Notes under the pieces: generated by a model
Database searches by the model: none
What the model was told of the DNA's origin: nothing
What the model saw: the letters and a program-made list of their open reading frames with translations, nothing else
Position numbers and translations under genes: made by a program
Shown here: one piece after another, positions 61,095-64,000 of the stretch
How positions within the stretch are numbered: the first letter of the stretch is position 1
Layout: every line of letters begins with the position of its first letter
NCBI RefSeq assembly: GCF_003478505.1
Contig: NZ_QUFI01000005.1
Span: forward strand, 50,157 to 114,156
Reading direction: 5' to 3'
DNA from: Clostridium sp. AF27-2AA
Lineage (GTDB): Bacteria > Bacillota > Clostridia > Lachnospirales > Lachnospiraceae
Length of the DNA stretch: 64,000 nt

Positions 61095-61123
61095 ATTAAT
61101 GAAGTATATTTCAAATACTTCAA
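61095..61123 (-). promoter_or_regulatory. lysR promoter with embedded LysR-type operator
   Basis: On the minus strand TTGAAG (61118-61123), 17 bp, ATTAAT (61095-61100). Within it, GAAGTAT (61101-61107) and ATACTTC (61115-61121) form a perfect inverted repeat with a 7-bp centre, a typical LysR recognition site in an autoregulatory position. Confidence 0.55.
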
Positions 61124-61230
61124 AATATTTGACATGACTATTGTAGCGCACATGGAGGAAAAACGCAAGCATATCCGCAGGGAAATTCTGATATAAATAA
61201 TAGGGAAAAGAGGGCGTGGAGGGTACTGCT

Positions 61231-61938
61231 GTGAGCAAAAGAAAATGGAAGCTGCCGGCAATGAGTCTGCTGCTGTTTTTGGTGCTTCTGGCAGATGGAG
61301 CCCTGGCCGGCACGGTTTTTGCGATTGCGCGGCACCAGTCCGGTACCTTCCAGTCATCCACCATTCAAGCATCCACCGCCCAGCCTCGCCAGGTTGCCCT
61401 CACCTTCGATGACGGCCCCCATCAGACCTGCACGCCTGCCCTGCTAGACGGACTGAAGCAGCGCGGCGTGAAAGCCACATTTTTCCTCATGGGAGAAAAT
61501 ATTGCCGGAAAAGAATTACTGGTACAGCGGATGCAGGAGGAGGGACACCTTATCGGCAATCACAGCTACCGCCACATCCAGATGACAAAGGAAGAGGCAG
61601 AGCAGGCCTGCGCGGAAATCGAACAGACGGAGACGCTTATTCAGGACATCACCGGCAGACGGCCGGAGTATCTGCGTCCGCCCTACGGTGCCTGGAATGA
61701 ACAGCTGGAGTGCCGGGTGAATCTGACTACAGTGCTGTGGAATGTGGATTCCCTGGACTGGAAGCTGCAGAACACAGAGCAGATTGTACGGAGGGTGGAG
61801 AAAGATGTGAAGAATGGTGACATCATCCTGATGCATGATATCTTCCCAACCTCCGTGGAGGCGGCTTTGCGGATCGTAGATGACCTGCAGAAGCAGGGTT
61901 ATGAATTTGTGACCGTGGAAGAACTGCTGGTGGACTGA
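61231..61938 (+). CDS. Polysaccharide deacetylase (NodB-type), membrane anchored
   Basis: Predicted cell-wall or exopolysaccharide deacetylase, 235 residues. An N-terminal hydrophobic segment (about 9-32, MSLLLFLVLLADGALAGTVFA) anchors it outside the membrane. NodB motifs are complete: MT1 LTFDDGPH, MT2 HLIGNHSYRHIQM, MT3 LRPPYGAWN, MT4 DSLDWKLQ and MT5 ILMHDIF, with metal ligands Asp-His-His. The GTG at 61231 follows GGAGGG at good spacing; an earlier in-frame GTG (61216) is part of the RBS region. Divergent from lysR. Peptidoglycan N-acetylglucosamine is the usual substrate, but this is not proven by sequence. Confidence 0.9.
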   Translation: MSKRKWKLPAMSLLLFLVLLADGALAGTVFAIARHQSGTFQSSTIQASTAQPRQVALTFDDGPHQTCTPALLDGLKQRGVKATFFLMGENIAGKELLVQRMQEEGHLIGNHSYRHIQMTKEEAEQACAEIEQTETLIQDITGRRPEYLRPPYGAWNEQLECRVNLTTVLWNVDSLDWKLQNTEQIVRRVEKDVKNGDIILMHDIFPTSVEAALRIVDDLQKQGYEFVTVEELLVD

Positions 61939-62049
61939 AGCAGGGCAGAGTGTCTGGCACTGTCCGGATAATGCAGGCGGGCAGCTGATCCGGCTGAGCA
62001 GACAAAACAGCCACTGCGGAGCTGGCCGGATTACCGCCGCGAATCCTGG

Positions 62050-62078
62050 TTGACGCAGGAATCCGCGCGGATTATACT
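62050..62078 (+). promoter_or_regulatory. Promoter of rarA
   Basis: TTGACG (62050-62055), 17 bp, TATACT (62073-62078), about 72 bp before the rarA ATG. Confidence 0.7.
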
Positions 62079-62149
62079 GGAAAAAAGCATACGCTGCAGT
62101 TTGCGGCCAGACGTCCGGAAAGCTGCGGCAAGAGGAGGAAACAAGATAC

Positions 62150-63496
62150 ATGGATCTGTTTGACTATATGAGAGCGAGCACCCAGGAGCAGGAATCGCCC
62201 CTGGCGTCCCGTATGCGCCCCACCACGCTGGACGAGGTGGTAGGGCAGAAGCACATCATCGGAAAGGACAAGCTGCTTTACCGCGCCATCAAGGCGGACC
62301 AGCTTGGTTCCATCATCTTTTATGGCCCGCCGGGAACCGGAAAAACCACGCTGGCCAAGGTGATTGCCAACACCACCAGTGCCAGCTTCCGCCAGATCAA
62401 CGCAACCGTGGCGGGGAAGAAGGACATGGAGGATGTGGTGAAGGAGGCGAAGGATGCCCTGGGCATGTACGGAAAAAAGACCATCCTGTTTGTAGATGAG
62501 ATCCACCGCTTCAATAAAAGCCAGCAGGATTATCTGCTTCCTTATGTGGAGGATGGAACCCTGATTCTCATTGGCGCGACCACGGAGAATCCCTACTTTG
62601 AGGTAAATGGCGCGCTTCTTTCACGCTCCCGGATCTTTGAACTGAAGGCACTGGAGAAGGAAGATGTAAAAGAATTGATCCTGCGGGCGGTGAGGGATGA
62701 GAAAAAGGGCATGGGAAGTTATCATGCGGTGATCGATGACGAAGCGGCAGATTTCCTCGCGGATGTATCTGGCGGAGATGCCCGCGCGGCCTTAAATGCC
62801 GTGGAACTGGGCGTTCTTACCACGGAGCGTGACCAGGCAGACGGCCTGATCCACATTACGCTGGAGGTGGCCCAGGAGTGCATTCAGAAACGCGCGGTCC
62901 GCTACGATAAAGATGGAGATAACCATTACGATACCATCTCAGCGTTCATCAAGAGCATGCGCGGATCGGACCCGGATGCGGCGGTTTACTACCTGGCACG
63001 CATGCTTTACGCCGGAGAGGACATCAAGTTCATTGCCCGCCGGATCATGATCTGCGCGGCAGAGGATGTGGGAAACGCGGATCCGCAGGCACTTACCGTG
63101 GCCGTCAGCGCGGCACAGGCGGTGGAGCGCATTGGTATGCCGGAGGCCCAGATCATTCTTTCCCAGGCGGTCCTCTATGTGGCAACAGCACCGAAATCCA
63201 ATTCCGCGTGCAATGCCGTGTTCGAGGCAATGGATGCCGTGAAAAGTCAGCGTTCCATGCCGGTTCCGGCGCATCTGCAGGACTCCCATTATGGTGGCTC
63301 CGCAAAACTGGGACACGGAATCGGATACAAATACGCTCACAACTATCCGAATCATTACGTAAAACAGCAGTATCTGCCGGATGGAATGGAAGAACAGGTA
63401 TTTTACCATCCGTCCGAAAACGGCTATGAGTCGAAAATTGGCGAACATATGCGCTTTTTGCGGGAATCGGTAAGGGATGACAGCGAATCCAGGTAA
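62150..63496 (+). CDS. rarA: Replication-associated recombination ATPase RarA (MgsA)
   Basis: AAA+ ATPase acting at stalled replication forks, 448 residues. It opens with LASRMRPTTLDEVVGQKHIIG, has Walker A FYGPPGTGKTTLAKVIAN, Walker B ILFVDEIHRFNKSQQDYLLPYVEDG and sensor LIGATTENPYFEVNGALLSR, and the MgsA C-terminal blocks SAFIKSMRGSDPDAAVYYLARMLYAGEDIKFIARRIMICAAEDVGNADP and LGHGIGYKYAHNYP. It is normal in length. RBS AGAGGAGG precedes the ATG. It appears monocistronic. Confidence 0.96.
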   Translation: MDLFDYMRASTQEQESPLASRMRPTTLDEVVGQKHIIGKDKLLYRAIKADQLGSIIFYGPPGTGKTTLAKVIANTTSASFRQINATVAGKKDMEDVVKEAKDALGMYGKKTILFVDEIHRFNKSQQDYLLPYVEDGTLILIGATTENPYFEVNGALLSRSRIFELKALEKEDVKELILRAVRDEKKGMGSYHAVIDDEAADFLADVSGGDARAALNAVELGVLTTERDQADGLIHITLEVAQECIQKRAVRYDKDGDNHYDTISAFIKSMRGSDPDAAVYYLARMLYAGEDIKFIARRIMICAAEDVGNADPQALTVAVSAAQAVERIGMPEAQIILSQAVLYVATAPKSNSACNAVFEAMDAVKSQRSMPVPAHLQDSHYGGSAKLGHGIGYKYAHNYPNHYVKQQYLPDGMEEQVFYHPSENGYESKIGEHMRFLRESVRDDSESR

Positions 63497-63527
63497 AATA
63501 AATCTTTTCTTTTTTCGGGAATTCCAT

Positions 63528-63571
63528 TATAATAAAATCATGCGTGGGGGCTGCGGACTGCAGCTCCCGCA
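63528..63571 (+). promoter_or_regulatory. Possible rho promoter and leader hairpin
   Basis: TATAAT (63528-63533) is a likely -10 box, but its -35 is poor. A bulged hairpin follows at 63541-63571 (TGCG and GGGGCTGC with GCAGCTCCCGCA). It may be part of a rho leader that senses Rho activity; that is inference. Confidence 0.4.
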
Positions 63572-63660
63572 TCATTCGGAAGTTAATTAATCACATGGTG
63601 AAAACCATATCTATCATTATTATCCCACCCACTTGAACAAGTTTAGAATGGAGAACATAT

Positions 63661-64000
63661 ATGAGAGAAAAATTGCAGACATTACCTGTAGCTGTATTAA
63701 AGGAAATGGCGAAGAAGCAGGGAATTAAGGGGGCAACCGCCCTGAGAAAAGCAGAACTGATCGAAGCGCTTTGCAATGCAGCAGAGGAAAATATCGGTCA
63801 TGAGACGGCAGTGCCGGAGAATTCCCAGCCGACCCGCACTTCCTACCAGAACCGTGGACAGAATGGCCGGCCTGCCGCGGCAAGACGGAATAATAACGCG
63901 CAGGGGGAGCAGCAGTCTTACCAGAACCGCCAGAATCAGAATGGCGAACAGACTTATCAGAACCGCCAGAACCAGAATGGCGAACAGTCTTACCAGAACC
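63661..64000 (+). CDS. rho: Transcription termination factor Rho, 5' part
   Basis: The first 113 codons of Rho; the rest lies beyond the window. MREKLQTLPVAVLKEMAKKQGIKGATALRKAELIEALCNA is the Rho_N helical domain. It is followed by a disordered insert rich in Asn, Gln and Arg (SYQNRGQNGRPAAARRNNN), including 12-residue tandem repeats. Inserts at this place are known in Clostridia and Actinobacteria Rho and can add RNA binding or phase separation. The start ATG at 63661 follows TGGAGA. Identification is from the N-terminal domain only, so it is less sure than for a full-length gene. Confidence 0.85.
   Translation, partial: MREKLQTLPVAVLKEMAKKQGIKGATALRKAELIEALCNAAEENIGHETAVPENSQPTRTSYQNRGQNGRPAAARRNNNAQGEQQSYQNRQNQNGEQTYQNRQNQNGEQSYQN
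63919..64000 (+). repeat. 36-bp tandem repeat in rho
   Basis: Units at 63919-63954 and 63955-63990, and the start of a third, encode YQNRQNQNGEQ(T/S). The copies are nearly identical in DNA, so the number may vary between strains. The array continues past the window. Confidence 0.9.

Overview
The window reads as a chromosome segment of a gut-type Lachnospiraceae (Bacillota, Clostridia), by inference from gene content; no species is claimed. Pointers are a GC content near one half, sigma-A type promoters, Gram-positive lipoprotein and LPxxG wall-anchor signals, CIRCE heat-shock control, an L10 leader, and families common in this group (DUF3842, GLUG and Cna_B surface proteins, rhodanese-TtcA fusions).

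Region 1 (1-11043) is a nickel locus. After the 3' end of a PPK2-type phosphotransferase gene and a DUF3842 gene, a strong promoter (988-1016) drives a structured leader that ends in an intrinsic terminator (1165-1206). Ten co-directional genes follow with no visible internal terminator: larE-larB-larC (nickel-pincer nucleotide synthesis), a SAM methyltransferase, nikBCDE, a nikA-type lipoprotein, and a second, paralogous methyltransferase. A terminator closes the unit. This is the best candidate for an undescribed system.

Region 2 (11044-15860) holds a CIRCE-controlled tandem pair of hsp20 genes, a small lipoprotein, glpK and a TetR regulator. Region 3 (15927-22804) is the operon that this TetR probably controls: a CAP-like exoprotein, an MMPL/RND exporter, a secreted coiled-coil protein, a cytidylate kinase-like enzyme and a secreted FnIII-like protein. 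Region 4 (22889-33043) has a rhodanese-TtcA fusion, a 40-residue membrane peptide, then dppABCDF, a dipeptide epimerase and a penicillin-binding-fold hydrolase, which together suggest muropeptide scavenging; tRNA-Gly(CCC) follows. Region 5 (33050-35721) carries an HD-domain gene, a solo feoA on the minus strand and an ABC-F ATPase.

Region 6 (35748-51391) is a cell-surface island behind a promoter whose -10 box lies inside a 12-bp inverted repeat. It encodes a DUF6273-like exoprotein, a 1199-residue GLUG protein with choline-binding-like repeats, and a 3622-residue Cna_B adhesin ending in LPKMGD. Region 7 (51617-64000) is housekeeping: mreB, recD2, comF (no standard start codon near its RBS), rpmG-secE-nusG-rplK-rplA with two L1-type mRNA sites, the L10 leader with rplJ-rplL, csp with a 16-bp inverted repeat in its leader, lysR beside a polysaccharide deacetylase gene, rarA, and the start of rho, whose N-terminal insert has N/Q-rich repeats.
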